Source: Aeromicrobium chenweiae (GTDB lineage: Bacteria; Actinomycetota; Actinomycetes; Propionibacteriales; Nocardioidaceae). From it: a stretch of 64,000 nt of DNA. How positions within the stretch are numbered: the first letter of the stretch is position 1; every line of letters begins with the position of its first letter. Location: NCBI RefSeq assembly GCF_003065605.1, contig NZ_CP026952.1, forward strand, positions 2,976,001 to 3,040,000, read 5' to 3'. Positions 1 to 8,416 of the stretch are shown piece after piece. Below the pieces are notes generated by a model that was not told the origin of the DNA, did not search any database, and saw nothing but the letters and a program-made list of their open reading frames with translations. A program made the position numbers and the translations under genes.

Positions 1-436
1 GCCTTCGTCTCGGGCTCGGAGAACGCCTTGCGGCCCGAGTACGTCGCGCCCCCCTTCTTGCGCCACCCGGTCGAGAAGTTCCGGTTGAGGTCGACACCGC
101 GGGCGTTCTGCCGCTTGCCCTTGGCCCGCCGTCGCGGTTCAGGACGGGCACGACCCAGATGTCCGCACCTTTGATCGGACGCCCGTCGCGCAGGGCCCGC
201 AGCGTCCGCGTCGGCCCCGTCTCGTTGCCGTGCATCGCCGCGATGAGCAGGACCTTCTTCTTCGACGACGGTGTGCCGAGGCGCCACGCGACGATGTCAC
301 GACCCTGCACCGTCTTGCCGATGACCTTCTTCTGCACGATCGCGGACGGTGGCTTCTCCGCCGCGACGGCAGTCGATCCGGCCGTCGGCACGGTGAGGGC
401 GACGGTGATCAGGAGGGCGGCCCCGAGAGTCTTCAT
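1..436 (-). CDS. M14-family zinc carboxypeptidase (MpaA-like), 3'-truncated by window edge, apparent frameshift
   Basis: The start gives a signal peptide (MKTLGAALLITVALTVPTA, then Ala-rich) followed by an M14 peptidase domain. The zinc-ligand motif MHGNETGP (HxxE) and the downstream NRDG motif are visible. Immediately after NRDG the reading frame changes: the conserved block KRQNARGVDLNRNF and the following GATYSGRKAFSEPE are encoded only in another frame, as if one base were missing around positions 127-131. M14 enzymes of this type cleave peptidoglycan-type peptides; a secreted product would act on the cell wall or extracellular peptides. It lies just downstream of the SARP regulator on the same strand (stop of that gene at 444). 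Either a pseudogene or a sequencing error; the rest of the gene is outside the window. Confidence 0.72.
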   Translation of the reverse strand, partial: MKTLGAALLITVALTVPTAGSTAVAAEKPPSAIVQKKVIGKTVQGRDIVAWRLGTPSSKKKVLLIAAMHGNETGPTRTLRALRDGRPIKGADIWVVPVLNRDGGPRASGRTPAVSTSTGTSRPGGARRGARRTRAARRSPSPRRR

Positions 437-443
437 CGCCCCA

Positions 444-3400
444 TCATGACCCAGCCGGAGCGCCTCCACCAGGGAGTGCGAACGCCACCGCGTCCTCCTG
501 GGTCATGGCCGAGCCCTCCGACCGCAGCGCCTCGAACACCTCCGCGCCGAGGGTCGTGGCCAGCGCAGCGGAGAGGTCCCGCATGTCACGGCTGGACCGG
601 TCCGGCCGTCCCCGGATGACCTCGGTCGCGCCCAGCACCCGGGCGGCACGCTTGTCCTGACCGTGGTGGTGCGCGACGACCGCCGCCGCAACGGCGACCC
701 CGGCCATCACCGGCATGTCCCGCGTGCGCCGACCGGTGCTCGCGGCGTCCAGCAGCTCACGATCGGCGCCGGCCAGGTCGCCGCTCCCGGCCAGGACGAC
801 CGCGAGCAGCGCGCGCATCCAGGCCTCCAGCTGGCCGCTGCCGAGCTCGGTCCGTCCTCCCATGTCGGCCAGGACGTGCTGCAGGTGCTCTGCCGCGGAC
901 GACTCCCGGCCCAGGACGTGCTCGAGGTGTGCCAGGTTGGTCCGGGCCACCGCCTGCTCACGAGGACTCCCCGATCCGAGGGCGCGCTCCAGCGCCGCGT
1001 CGAGTCCCGGGCGCAGCTCCTCCGCGTCCGACGGGTCCATGCGGGCGAGCTCGAGCTCGACGATCCGGATCGACGACAGGTCCCACTCCTCCGTCCCGCC
1101 CATCGCGTCGAGCAGCGGGACGGCCTCGGCCCACGACGCGAGCGCACCGTCGACGTCCCCGTCGAGCGTCTGGACGGTCGCCTGCTGGGTGAGCGCCATC
1201 GCCAGGCCCCACTGGTCGCCCAGCTCGCGGAACGCGTCGATCGTCGAGGAGATGACGTCGACCGTCTCCCCCACGCGGCCGGCGTTGTCGAGCATCACGA
1301 CCCGCATCAGGTCGATCATCGCGCGGGTCCAGGGGTCCTCGGGCACCGGGAGGACCCGGTCGCCGGTCACCCCGAGGTGGCCCATCGTGGCCAGGACCAG
1401 GTGGACGAGCGGGTCGTCCGGCTGGTGCTCGTCCCAGAGGGCGAGCAGACGCCCCGCCGGCTCGCGCCAGGCTGCGGTGTCGCTGGTGTCGAACTGGCTC
1501 GTGAGCAGCAGCCCGCTGAGCGCGAGCGCCTCCATGCAGATCTCGCTGGCCGGATCGGCTGTGCCCGGCAGCCCGAGCACGGTCTCTCCCCACGCGAACG
1601 ACTCCATGTGCTGGTCGCGGATCGACCAGTACATGGCCAGGCCCGCCACCAGGCGTCCCGCCCGTGCGCGGTCGCCCCGGTCGACCGCGAAGCGCAGCGC
1701 CGCCATCACGTTGCCGTGGTCCGCGTCGATCGCGGCGAGCGCGGCGACCTGTCCGGGCCCCCGCAGCAGCACGGACTGGGTCGTCACCAGGTCGCCGAAG
1801 TACGTGAGGTGCAGGTCGCGCACCGACTCGGCGAGGCCGTGGTCGAGCAGCCGCTCGACCCCGTACTCCCGCAGCGTCTCCAGCATCCTGAAGCGGGTGT
1901 GCTCGCCCCGGACCGGGACCAGCAGGGACTTGTCGGCGAGTGAGTCCAGCAGCGCCTCGACGTCCGCGCCCGGCGCCGCCACCGCCGCCGCGCTCTCGAC
2001 CGTGACTCCCCCGGGGAACACCGCGAGCCGTTCGACGAGGTCGCGCTCGGCGTCCTCGAGCAGGTCCCAGCTCCACTCCACGACGGCCCGAAGGGTGCGG
2101 TGCCGGGGCAGCGCGGTGCGGCTGCCACCGGTCAGCAGACGGAACCGGTCGCCCAGCCGCGCTGCGACCTGCGCGACGGTGAGGGTCCGCAGACGCGCGG
2201 CCGCGAGCTCGATCGCCAACGGCTGTCCGTCGAGCCGGCGGCAGATCTCCCGCACCGCCGGCAACGTCTCGGCGTCGAGGACGAACGCCTGGTCCACCGC
2301 GCGAGCCCGCAGCACGAACAGCGCCACGGCGCTGTGCTGCAGGGCCTCCTCGGGAGTCGCGTCGTCGCCCGGGGACGTGAGCGGACGCAGCTGGTAGGCG
2401 TACTCACCGATGATGCGCAGCGGCTCGCGGCTGGTCGCGATCACGCGGAGCCGGGGGGCGTGCTCGAGGAGGTCCTCGGTGACCCGGGCGACCCCGTCGA
2501 CGAGGTGCTCGCAGTTGTCGATCAGCAGCAGGCCGCGGACGTCGCGCACCGCCTCGATCAGACGCGCCCGCTCGTCGAGCCGGTGGGCGATCTGCGTACG
2601 GTCCCGCACGACCACCTCGAGCTGGCCCATCGCGGCCAGGATCGCCCGGACGATGCCGTCCTCGCCGGTGACCGGTGCGAGCTCGGCGAGCCAGACGTCG
2701 TCGAAGCGGTCGAGCGCGGAGCGGGCGGTCTCGATCGCCAGGCGGGTCTTGCCCGCACCCCCGGGGCCCAGGATCGTGACGAGCCGGTGGTCCTCGAGCG
2801 CGGAGCGCAGGTCGGCGATCGCGGTCTCCCGCCCGACGAACGACGTGAGCCCGGCGGGCAGGGACGGGTGCGACCGGCGCGGCTCCTGCTCACCGCGAAG
2901 GATCGACAGGTGCAGCTCCTGCAGCTCCGCCGACGGGTCGGTGCCGAGGTCGTCGGCCAGGGACGCCCGCAGGCGCTCGTACGCCGCGAGGGCCTCGTTG
3001 GCCCGGCCGTGGCATGCCAGGGCGGTCAGGTGGAGACGCCAGAAGCCGTCGCGGTAGGGGTGGTCGGCGGTCAGCTCGGCCAGCTCGGCGACGACCGTAG
3101 GGTCGATCCGCACCCGGGACTCCAGGCTCGTCTCGATCGCGGTCAGCCGCAGCTCCTGCAGCCGTGGGGCGGCAGCAGCCGCGAAGGGCAGGTCGGTCAG
3201 ATCGGCCAGCGGCTCACCGCGCCACAGCGCGAGGGCCTCCTCCGCGCGTCCGGCGGCGACGAGCCGCTCGAACTCGTCGGCGTCCACGGTCGTGCCGCGC
3301 AGGACGTAGCCCGCGGGCGTCGAGTCCAGGACGTCGGACGGGAGCCGGCGACGCGTGCGGGACACGACGGACTGCAGTGCGCCCTTCGGGTCGTCGGGCA

Positions 3401-3569
3401 CGTCCGGGCCCCACAGGTCGTCGATCAGCGTCGCGGCGCTGACCGGCCGGCCGCCACCGAGGGCCAGGCGTGCCACGAGGGCGCGGTTGCGCGGCCCGCC
3501 GAGATCGATCGAGCGATCGTCGGCGCGCACTCTCACCGGTCCGAGGACGTCCACCTGCACGACAGCCAT
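444..3569 (-). CDS. SARP/AfsR-type transcriptional regulator with NB-ARC-like ATPase and TPR region
   Basis: This is a protein of about 1041 residues. The N-terminus (MAVVQVDVLGPVRV) is an OmpR-type winged helix typical of SARP regulators, followed by a BTAD domain to about residue 240. An ATPase module follows with Walker A GPGGAGKT (Lys274) and Walker B-like LLLIDNCEHL. The C-terminal ~450 residues are helical and TPR-like. Such proteins activate secondary metabolism or stress genes, often by binding direct repeats near promoters. I chose the ATG at 3569 because the winged helix begins there; the frame stays open to 3656, but that part would be coded by the repeat-rich leader. The upstream region holds 21-bp-spaced direct repeats, possible autoregulatory sites. 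Its targets are unknown. Confidence 0.9.
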   Translation of the reverse strand: MAVVQVDVLGPVRVRADDRSIDLGGPRNRALVARLALGGGRPVSAATLIDDLWGPDVPDDPKGALQSVVSRTRRRLPSDVLDSTPAGYVLRGTTVDADEFERLVAAGRAEEALALWRGEPLADLTDLPFAAAAAPRLQELRLTAIETSLESRVRIDPTVVAELAELTADHPYRDGFWRLHLTALACHGRANEALAAYERLRASLADDLGTDPSAELQELHLSILRGEQEPRRSHPSLPAGLTSFVGRETAIADLRSALEDHRLVTILGPGGAGKTRLAIETARSALDRFDDVWLAELAPVTGEDGIVRAILAAMGQLEVVVRDRTQIAHRLDERARLIEAVRDVRGLLLIDNCEHLVDGVARVTEDLLEHAPRLRVIATSREPLRIIGEYAYQLRPLTSPGDDATPEEALQHSAVALFVLRARAVDQAFVLDAETLPAVREICRRLDGQPLAIELAAARLRTLTVAQVAARLGDRFRLLTGGSRTALPRHRTLRAVVEWSWDLLEDAERDLVERLAVFPGGVTVESAAAVAAPGADVEALLDSLADKSLLVPVRGEHTRFRMLETLREYGVERLLDHGLAESVRDLHLTYFGDLVTTQSVLLRGPGQVAALAAIDADHGNVMAALRFAVDRGDRARAGRLVAGLAMYWSIRDQHMESFAWGETVLGLPGTADPASEICMEALALSGLLLTSQFDTSDTAAWREPAGRLLALWDEHQPDDPLVHLVLATMGHLGVTGDRVLPVPEDPWTRAMIDLMRVVMLDNAGRVGETVDVISSTIDAFRELGDQWGLAMALTQQATVQTLDGDVDGALASWAEAVPLLDAMGGTEEWDLSSIRIVELELARMDPSDAEELRPGLDAALERALGSGSPREQAVARTNLAHLEHVLGRESSAAEHLQHVLADMGGRTELGSGQLEAWMRALLAVVLAGSGDLAGADRELLDAASTGRRTRDMPVMAGVAVAAAVVAHHHGQDKRAARVLGATEVIRGRPDRSSRDMRDLSAALATTLGAEVFEALRSEGSAMTQEDAVAFALPGGGAPAGS

Positions 3570-3609
3570 TGTGCCCCCCGTCGCACCCGGGATCAGGCGG
3601 CGCGGCGGC

Positions 3610-3739
3610 GAGTGGCGCAGACCGTCCCCCGAGTGGCGCAGAAGTGGACGACACACCGTCCCACTTCCTTCATCTTGCGCCAGTCGCGGATCAGATGGCG
3701 CCAGTCGCGGATCGGATGGCGCCAGTCGCGGATCAGATG
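3610..3739. repeat. Direct repeats with 21-bp spacing upstream of the SARP gene
   Basis: GAGTGGCGCAGA occurs at 3610-3621 and 3631-3642, exactly 21 bp apart. A 21-bp unit beginning GCGCCAGTCGCGG is repeated three times without gaps at 3677-3697, 3698-3718 and 3719-3739, with a single difference (A/G) in the middle copy. Both sets share a TGGCG(C)CAG-like core. The last unit overlaps the stop codon of the response regulator gene (3733-3735). A 21-bp period places sites on one face of the helix, as expected for cooperative binding by a SARP-type protein. Binding is inferred. Confidence 0.75.
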
Positions 3740-4374
3740 AGGCGGCGGTCGTTGGCCCAGCGGGTGAGCTCGTGGCGGCTGGACAGCTGCAGCTTGCGCA
3801 GGACGCTGGAGACGTGGGTCTCGACCGTCTTGATCGAGATGAACAGCTCCTTGGCGACCTCCTTGTACGCGTAGCCGCGGGCGATGAGGCGCATGACCTC
3901 CCGCTCGCGCTCGGTCAGGCGGTCGAGGTCCTCGTCGACCTGGGCGATCTCGATCGTCCCGGCGAACGCGTCCAGGACGAAGCCGGCCAGGCGCGGGGAG
4001 AACACCGCGTCGCCGGCCGCGACCCGGCCGATCGCGTCGAGCAGCTCAGGGCCCGAGATGTTCTTGGTGACGTAGCCGCGGGCCCCGGCCCGGATGATGC
4101 CGATGACGTCCTCGGCCGCGTCGCTCACCGAGAGGGCCAGGAACTTCGTCCCGGGGTGCCGTGCCTGGAGCCGGCGCATGACCTCGAGCCCGCCCCCTCC
4201 GGGCATGTGGACGTCGAGCAGGACCACGTCGGGCTGGGTCGCGGCGATCACCGTCACCGCGCTGTCGACGTCCTCGGCCTCCGCGACGACGTCGACAGGT
4301 CCGTCTATCTCGGCGCGGACACCGGTGCGGAACATGGCGTGGTCGTCGACGATCGCGACGCGCAGGGTGGTCAT
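3733..4374 (-). CDS. NarL/FixJ-family response regulator
   Basis: The 213-residue protein has an N-terminal receiver domain (VAIVDDHAMFRTG, acidic pair D10/D11; phospho-acceptor Asp54 in VVLLDVHMPG) and a C-terminal LuxR-type HTH (LTEREREVMRLIARG; KTVETHVSSVLRKL). It is the partner of the PspC-fused histidine kinase just upstream: the kinase stop and this ATG overlap as TGATG, so they are translationally coupled. It probably binds in the divergent kinase/pspC promoter region and may also act on the neighbouring repeats upstream of the SARP gene. The closest functional analogue is LiaR of the cell-envelope stress response; this is inferred from the PspC/LiaF neighbours. Confidence 0.93.
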   Translation of the reverse strand: MTTLRVAIVDDHAMFRTGVRAEIDGPVDVVAEAEDVDSAVTVIAATQPDVVLLDVHMPGGGGLEVMRRLQARHPGTKFLALSVSDAAEDVIGIIRAGARGYVTKNISGPELLDAIGRVAAGDAVFSPRLAGFVLDAFAGTIEIAQVDEDLDRLTEREREVMRLIARGYAYKEVAKELFISIKTVETHVSSVLRKLQLSSRHELTRWANDRRLI

Positions 4375-5660
4375 CAGGGTTCCTCTTCGGTGGACGGGGG
4401 CTCGGGGGTGGCGGTGGTGCTCGGGGACTCGCGGGGGCGCAGGGTGACGCTGAGCGCGACCTCGGTGCCCTCGCCGGGGCTGCTGCGGATGGACGCCAGC
4501 CCGCCGTGGCGCTCGACCCGGTCGACGATCGACCCGCGGACGCCCATGCGGTCGCCGGCGATCGTCGCCAGGTCGAACCCGACGCCCCGGTCGCGGACGA
4601 ACACGTCGGCGGTGTGGCCGTCCGTCTCGGCGTAGACGTCGATCCGGTCGACCTTGGCGTGCTTCGCGGCGTTGATCATCGCCTCCCTCGCCGCCCGGGC
4701 GAGGGCCAGGGCGTCGGGGTCGAGCGGGGCGTCGCCGACCGCGATGACCTCGACGGGCACGCGGTGGGTGTCCTCGACGTCGGCCGCGGCAGCGCGCAGC
4801 GCCCCGACCAGCGAGTCGCCGGCCTGCTCGTCGTCGCCGTACAACCAGGCCCGCAGCTCACGCTCCTGGCGGCGGGCGAGCGTCGCGACCGTGGCGGCGT
4901 CGCCGGCGTTCTTCTGCAGCAGGGCCAGTGTCTGGAGCACCGAGTCGTGCAGGTGGGCGGCCACGTCGGCGCGCTCCTGCGACCGCACGCGTTCCCGCCG
5001 CTCCTCGCCGAGGTCGCCCAGCAGCCGCGAGATCCACGGGCCGAGGATCAGGCCGATGCCGAGCAGCGCGATGACCAGGGCCGACGCCAGGTTGAGCGCA
5101 GCCCCCCAGCCGCCCTCCTTGCCGAGGAAGTAGAGCCCGGCGAGCGCGACGAGGGCTGCCCCGGCCGCGACGCGCGAGGCGAACGCCCAGCCGCGGGTCT
5201 GCCGCATCCAGCGCTCCCACGCGACGTCGTCGAACTGGCGCCAGATGACCGCGAGCCCCACCACGGCCACGAGCAGCGGCGCGAACAGTCCCCCGCCGAT
5301 GCCCCGGCCGGTGGCCTGGATCAGCAGCAGGACGCCGATGCCGACCGCGCCCAGCGCGATCGTCTGGGCGATCTCGGTCGGCCCGGTCCGGGTGCGGCTG
5401 CGCAGGCCGCGACGCGTCGCGGACTCCAGGCCGGGTGACAGGTCGGGGCGCCTGAGCGGGAGGAACCGCCACAGCAGCAGGTACGCGAGGACGCCGATGC
5501 CCTGCACCCAGGTCGCCACGATGAACGCGAGCCGCACGTAGAGCACCGGGACACCGAGGTGCTCGGCCAGCCCCGCCGACACACCGCCGACGAGGCGACG
5601 GTCCGCCGGTCGGTACGCGCGGCGATAGCCGTCGACGTCGCGCAGGGGGTCCGGACTCAC
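4374..5660 (-). CDS. PspC-domain sensor histidine kinase (HisKA_3 type)
   Basis: The 428-residue product starts with a PspC domain (YRRAYRPADRRLVGGVSAGLAEHLGV-like, about residues 10-70) containing a membrane hairpin, followed by further membrane segments to about residue 210. A HisKA_3 dimerisation motif AAHLHDSVLQTL (phospho-acceptor His238) and a HATPase domain (AAREAMINAAKHA; DRGVGFD; GMGVRGSI-like) follow. The GTG at 5660 is chosen because the PspC domain begins directly after it and longer versions run through the divergent promoter region. It is coupled to the response regulator (TGATG). PspC-kinase fusions sense membrane stress in actinobacteria; the actual stimulus is not visible. 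Confidence 0.9.
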   Translation of the reverse strand: MSPDPLRDVDGYRRAYRPADRRLVGGVSAGLAEHLGVPVLYVRLAFIVATWVQGIGVLAYLLLWRFLPLRRPDLSPGLESATRRGLRSRTRTGPTEIAQTIALGAVGIGVLLLIQATGRGIGGGLFAPLLVAVVGLAVIWRQFDDVAWERWMRQTRGWAFASRVAAGAALVALAGLYFLGKEGGWGAALNLASALVIALLGIGLILGPWISRLLGDLGEERRERVRSQERADVAAHLHDSVLQTLALLQKNAGDAATVATLARRQERELRAWLYGDDEQAGDSLVGALRAAAADVEDTHRVPVEVIAVGDAPLDPDALALARAAREAMINAAKHAKVDRIDVYAETDGHTADVFVRDRGVGFDLATIAGDRMGVRGSIVDRVERHGGLASIRSSPGEGTEVALSVTLRPRESPSTTATPEPPSTEEEP

Positions 5661-5719
5661 ACAGAGATCGTCACACGTGCGTGCGCGCGGGCGCCACCAG
5701 GAACGTCCCCGGTCGTCCC

Positions 5720-5747
5720 TCAGGGTCCCCGGGTGCGATTCAGGGTC
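5720..5747. promoter_or_regulatory. Paired TCAGGGTC direct repeats in the divergent kinase/pspC promoter region
   Basis: TCAGGGTC occurs at 5720-5727 and 5740-5747, 20 bp apart, in the 130-bp space between the divergently transcribed histidine kinase and PspC/LiaF-like gene. This is a plausible binding site for the cognate response regulator or a shared promoter element. The inference rests only on repeat and position. Confidence 0.35.
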
Positions 5748-5790
5748 GTACCCGATGTCCCGGGCGGCCCGGGTCGGACACGATGGAGAC

Positions 5791-6969
5791 ATGACCGACC
5801 CCCAGCAGCCCACCGCGTCGGGGCCTCCGCCGCGCGGCCCGGACGAGGGCTTCGAGCCCCGCCGGATGCGCACCATCACCGACATGAAGCGCTCGCGGGA
5901 CGACCGCGTCGTCGCCGGCGTGTGCGCCGGCGCGGCCAAGTACCTCAACATCGACCCGGTCATCGTCCGCGTCGTCATCGCGGTCCTCACCGTCGCCGGT
6001 TTCGCGGGCGTCATCCTGTACGTCGCCGCGTGGTTCCTGCTGCCGTCCGAGGACGCCGACCGGAGCATCGCCGCCGAGTGGTTCAAGCTCGACAGGAACG
6101 AGGAGCAGGTCCGCGTCGCGGGGCTGGTCGGTGCGGTCGTGGTGGCGTCCCTCTCCCTCGTCGGCGACAGCAGCTGGGCCTGGTGGGGCGGCTCGCCGTG
6201 GTGGCTGCTCCCCCTCGCCCTGGTGGTGTACGTGGTGTGGATCCGCCCGCGGCGCCGTCGGGACGAGCAGGCCCGCCAGGAGTCCGCCTACGTCCAGTCC
6301 CCCGCCGCCGGGACGGACCCCGCCGGCACGCGCCGGTACGACGTTCCCGCGGGGACCGCCGCCCCCACGCCCCGGGAGACCAGGTCCCACGCACTGCTCG
6401 GGCTGACCCTGTCGGTCGCCGCGATCGCGGTCGCGGCCACCGTCATCTACGACGTGACGCAGCACGACGTCCCCTGGACGACCTACGTCGCGGTCGCGCT
6501 GGCGGTCGTCGCGGTCGGGCTCCTGGTCAGCACGTTCTTCGGCAACGGCGGTGGCCTCATCGCGGTCGGCTCCCTCCTGGCGATCGGCCTGGCGGTCGGC
6601 TCGCTGCTCCCGAACGGACGCCTCGGCGCCCAGCAGACCACGCCGTCCGTGGCGTCCGCGGTCGACGCGCACTACCGGCACGGTGTCGGGCTGCTCGAGG
6701 TCGACCTGACGCGGGTCACCGATCCCGAGGAGCTGCTGGGACGCACGATCACGCTCGACGCCGGGATCGGGCAGACCCGGGTCATCGTCCCTGACGGCCT
6801 CGCGGTCCGCGTCGACGCCGACCTGCGGGCCGGCGAGATCTCCCTCTTCGGCCGTGAGGACAACGGCACCGAGGTGTCGCTCGAGACCCGGACCGCGGAG
6901 CCCGCGGCCACCTCCTTGACGATCGACATCGACCAGAAGCTCGGCCACATCGAGGTGATCAGCCGATGA
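5791..6969 (+). CDS. PspC domain protein with LiaF-like C-terminal domain
   Basis: The 392-residue protein starts at an ATG preceded by GGAG. After a Pro-rich cytoplasmic leader it has a PspC domain (MKRSRDDRVVAGVCAGAAKYL..., about residues 30-90), several transmembrane segments to about residue 290, and a C-terminal beta-rich domain (LLGRTITLDAGIGQTRVIV ... KLGHIEVISR) like the cell-wall-active antibiotic response domain of LiaF/YvqF. LiaF inhibits LiaS in Firmicutes; here the divergent neighbour is a PspC kinase, so a negative regulator or co-sensor role is reasonable. The stop overlaps the next ATG (ATGA), indicating coupled translation with the small membrane gene downstream. Confidence 0.85.
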   Translation: MTDPQQPTASGPPPRGPDEGFEPRRMRTITDMKRSRDDRVVAGVCAGAAKYLNIDPVIVRVVIAVLTVAGFAGVILYVAAWFLLPSEDADRSIAAEWFKLDRNEEQVRVAGLVGAVVVASLSLVGDSSWAWWGGSPWWLLPLALVVYVVWIRPRRRRDEQARQESAYVQSPAAGTDPAGTRRYDVPAGTAAPTPRETRSHALLGLTLSVAAIAVAATVIYDVTQHDVPWTTYVAVALAVVAVGLLVSTFFGNGGGLIAVGSLLAIGLAVGSLLPNGRLGAQQTTPSVASAVDAHYRHGVGLLEVDLTRVTDPEELLGRTITLDAGIGQTRVIVPDGLAVRVDADLRAGEISLFGREDNGTEVSLETRTAEPAATSLTIDIDQKLGHIEVISR

Positions 6970-7217
6970 ACCGTCATCCGTTCCGCTGGGAGGGTCTCGC
7001 CTTCGGGCTGTTCTTCCTGGCCATCGTGGGCAACTGGGCCGTGTGGGAGCGCGATCTCCTGAGCACCCGCGAGCTGAGCCTGACCGCGTCCGGCGTCCTG
7101 ATCCTGCTCGGCGTCATCGGCATCGCCGCAACCCTCCGCCCCACCCGCCCGTCGCAGCCCACCCCTCACCCCGTCCCCGAAGGAGACCACGATGAAGAAG
7201 CTGACCCGCAACACTGA
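6966..7217 (+). CDS. Small two-TM membrane protein in the PspC operon
   Basis: The 83-residue product has two hydrophobic segments (about residues 10-27 and 38-58) and a charged Pro/Asp/Glu/His tail. It starts in an ATGA overlap with the upstream PspC/LiaF-like gene and its end overlaps the next small PspC gene by 26 bp, so the three genes form one transcript. I do not recognise a family. The context suggests an accessory of the envelope-stress module. Confidence 0.72.
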   Translation: MNRHPFRWEGLAFGLFFLAIVGNWAVWERDLLSTRELSLTASGVLILLGVIGIAATLRPTRPSQPTPHPVPEGDHDEEADPQH

Positions 7218-7443
7218 GGACCGTTGGGTCGCCGGCATCTGCTCGGGCGTGGCCGACTACACAGGTGTCGACGTCACCGTCGTGCGGCTCGTGCTCGTCG
7301 TCTGCACGCTCCTCGGCGCCGGGTCGCTGCTCATCGGCTACCTCGTGGCCTGGGTGCTCATCCCCAAGCGCACCGACACCCTCTGGGGCCGGGCTACCGA
7401 CGTGCCGCCCACGCACGACGGGCCTGCACCGCCGTCTGCGTGA
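7192..7443 (+). CDS. Small stand-alone PspC domain protein
   Basis: The 83-residue protein is almost entirely a PspC domain: MKKLTRNTEDRWVAGICSG, then two hydrophobic stretches ending YLVAWVLIPKR. A strong AAGGAGA sequence lies just upstream of its ATG. It is the third PspC-containing protein within 3 kb (kinase, LiaF-like, this one). It probably sits in the membrane as part of the phage-shock/LiaFSR-like response. Its 3' end overlaps the convergent glycerophosphodiesterase gene by 50 bp. Confidence 0.86.
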   Translation: MKKLTRNTEDRWVAGICSGVADYTGVDVTVVRLVLVVCTLLGAGSLLIGYLVAWVLIPKRTDTLWGRATDVPPTHDGPAPPSA

Positions 7444-8416
7444 AGTCCGTGAACACCCCGTCGACGCCAGCGTCGTAGAACGCGAGGTACTCGGCCACGG
7501 CATCGCCGTGGGCGGCCTTGTCCCGGCCGACCCTCAGGTCGAGGGGCAGGAAGTTGTTCTCGCTGCGCATCGTCCAGACGTGCACGAACAGGCCGAGGTC
7601 GTGGGCGTCCCGGACGAGCCCGGTCTCGCCGGTCAGTCGCTGCGACCGGTCACGGCCGATCACCTGGCTCTTGTTGGGACCGATCCCGTCGGCGTACGCG
7701 GCGATGCCGGTCAGCTCCTCGGGCGTCGACAGCGCGGCGTACGTGCGCGGGTCCCCCGCGGCCACCAGGTCGTACGGCGCGCCCTGCCGGTCGAGGAGCT
7801 GGACCAGCGGCACCGGCGTCCGGTCGCGCAGCGCACGCAGGTTGCCGGTCTCCTTCGACTGGATCACGACGCCGGAGTCCTCGTGGTCGAGACCGCGGCG
7901 CTCCAGGTTCGCGACCAGGAGGTCGTTGAGGTCCAGGCCGATGCCGGCGAAGTACGTCGGGTGCTTGGTCTCCACGTAGACCCCGACCGGCTCGTCCCGG
8001 CCGACGCTCGCCTGCTCGGCGATGTCGACGACCTCGTCGAACGTCAGGACCGGCTCGGTGTGGGCCAGGGGGATGTTCTGCGGCCGCAGCTTCGGCAGGC
8101 GCTCGCGGGCCCGCAGCGTCCTGATCTCCTCGAGCGTGAAGTCCTCGGTGAACCAGCCGGTGTGCGGGACACCGTCCAGGACCTTCAGGGTCTTGCGGTC
8201 GGCGAACTCGGGCCGCTCCGCGACGTCGGTGGTGCCGCCGATCTCGTTCTCGTGCCGCACGACCAGCACGCCGTCCTTGGTCACGACCACGTCCGGCTCG
8301 ATGTAGTCGCAGCCCTGCTCGATCGCGAGCAGGTAGGACGGTCGGGTGTGCTCGAGGCGCTCGCCGGGCACGCCGCGGTGGCCGATGACCACGGGTGCCT
8401 GGCGCGCGGCGGTCAT
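7394..8416 (-). CDS. Glycerophosphodiester phosphodiesterase (GlpQ/UgpQ family)
   Basis: The 340-residue protein shows the GDPD signature: VIGHRGVPGERLEHT near residue 10, EPDVVVTKDGVLVVRHE (catalytic Glu/Asp/His pocket) near residue 40, and the C-terminal GVDGVFTDF motif. The enzyme hydrolyses glycerophosphodiesters to sn-glycerol-3-phosphate and an alcohol. I see no clear signal peptide, so it may be cytoplasmic. Its ATG overlaps the stop of the upstream gamma-glutamyltransferase gene (TGATG), so the two are co-translated. Confidence 0.92.
   Translation of the reverse strand: MTAARQAPVVIGHRGVPGERLEHTRPSYLLAIEQGCDYIEPDVVVTKDGVLVVRHENEIGGTTDVAERPEFADRKTLKVLDGVPHTGWFTEDFTLEEIRTLRARERLPKLRPQNIPLAHTEPVLTFDEVVDIAEQASVGRDEPVGVYVETKHPTYFAGIGLDLNDLLVANLERRGLDHEDSGVVIQSKETGNLRALRDRTPVPLVQLLDRQGAPYDLVAAGDPRTYAALSTPEELTGIAAYADGIGPNKSQVIGRDRSQRLTGETGLVRDAHDLGLFVHVWTMRSENNFLPLDLRVGRDKAAHGDAVAEYLAFYDAGVDGVFTDFTQTAVQARRAWAARR

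Noticed and set aside
3570-3656. Upstream start for the SARP regulator
   Set aside because: It would translate the 21-bp-spaced repeats, and the winged-helix domain begins right at the later ATG.
3677-3739. Short CRISPR or minisatellite
   Set aside because: The three units are gapless and intergenic in front of a DNA-binding regulator; there are no spacers.
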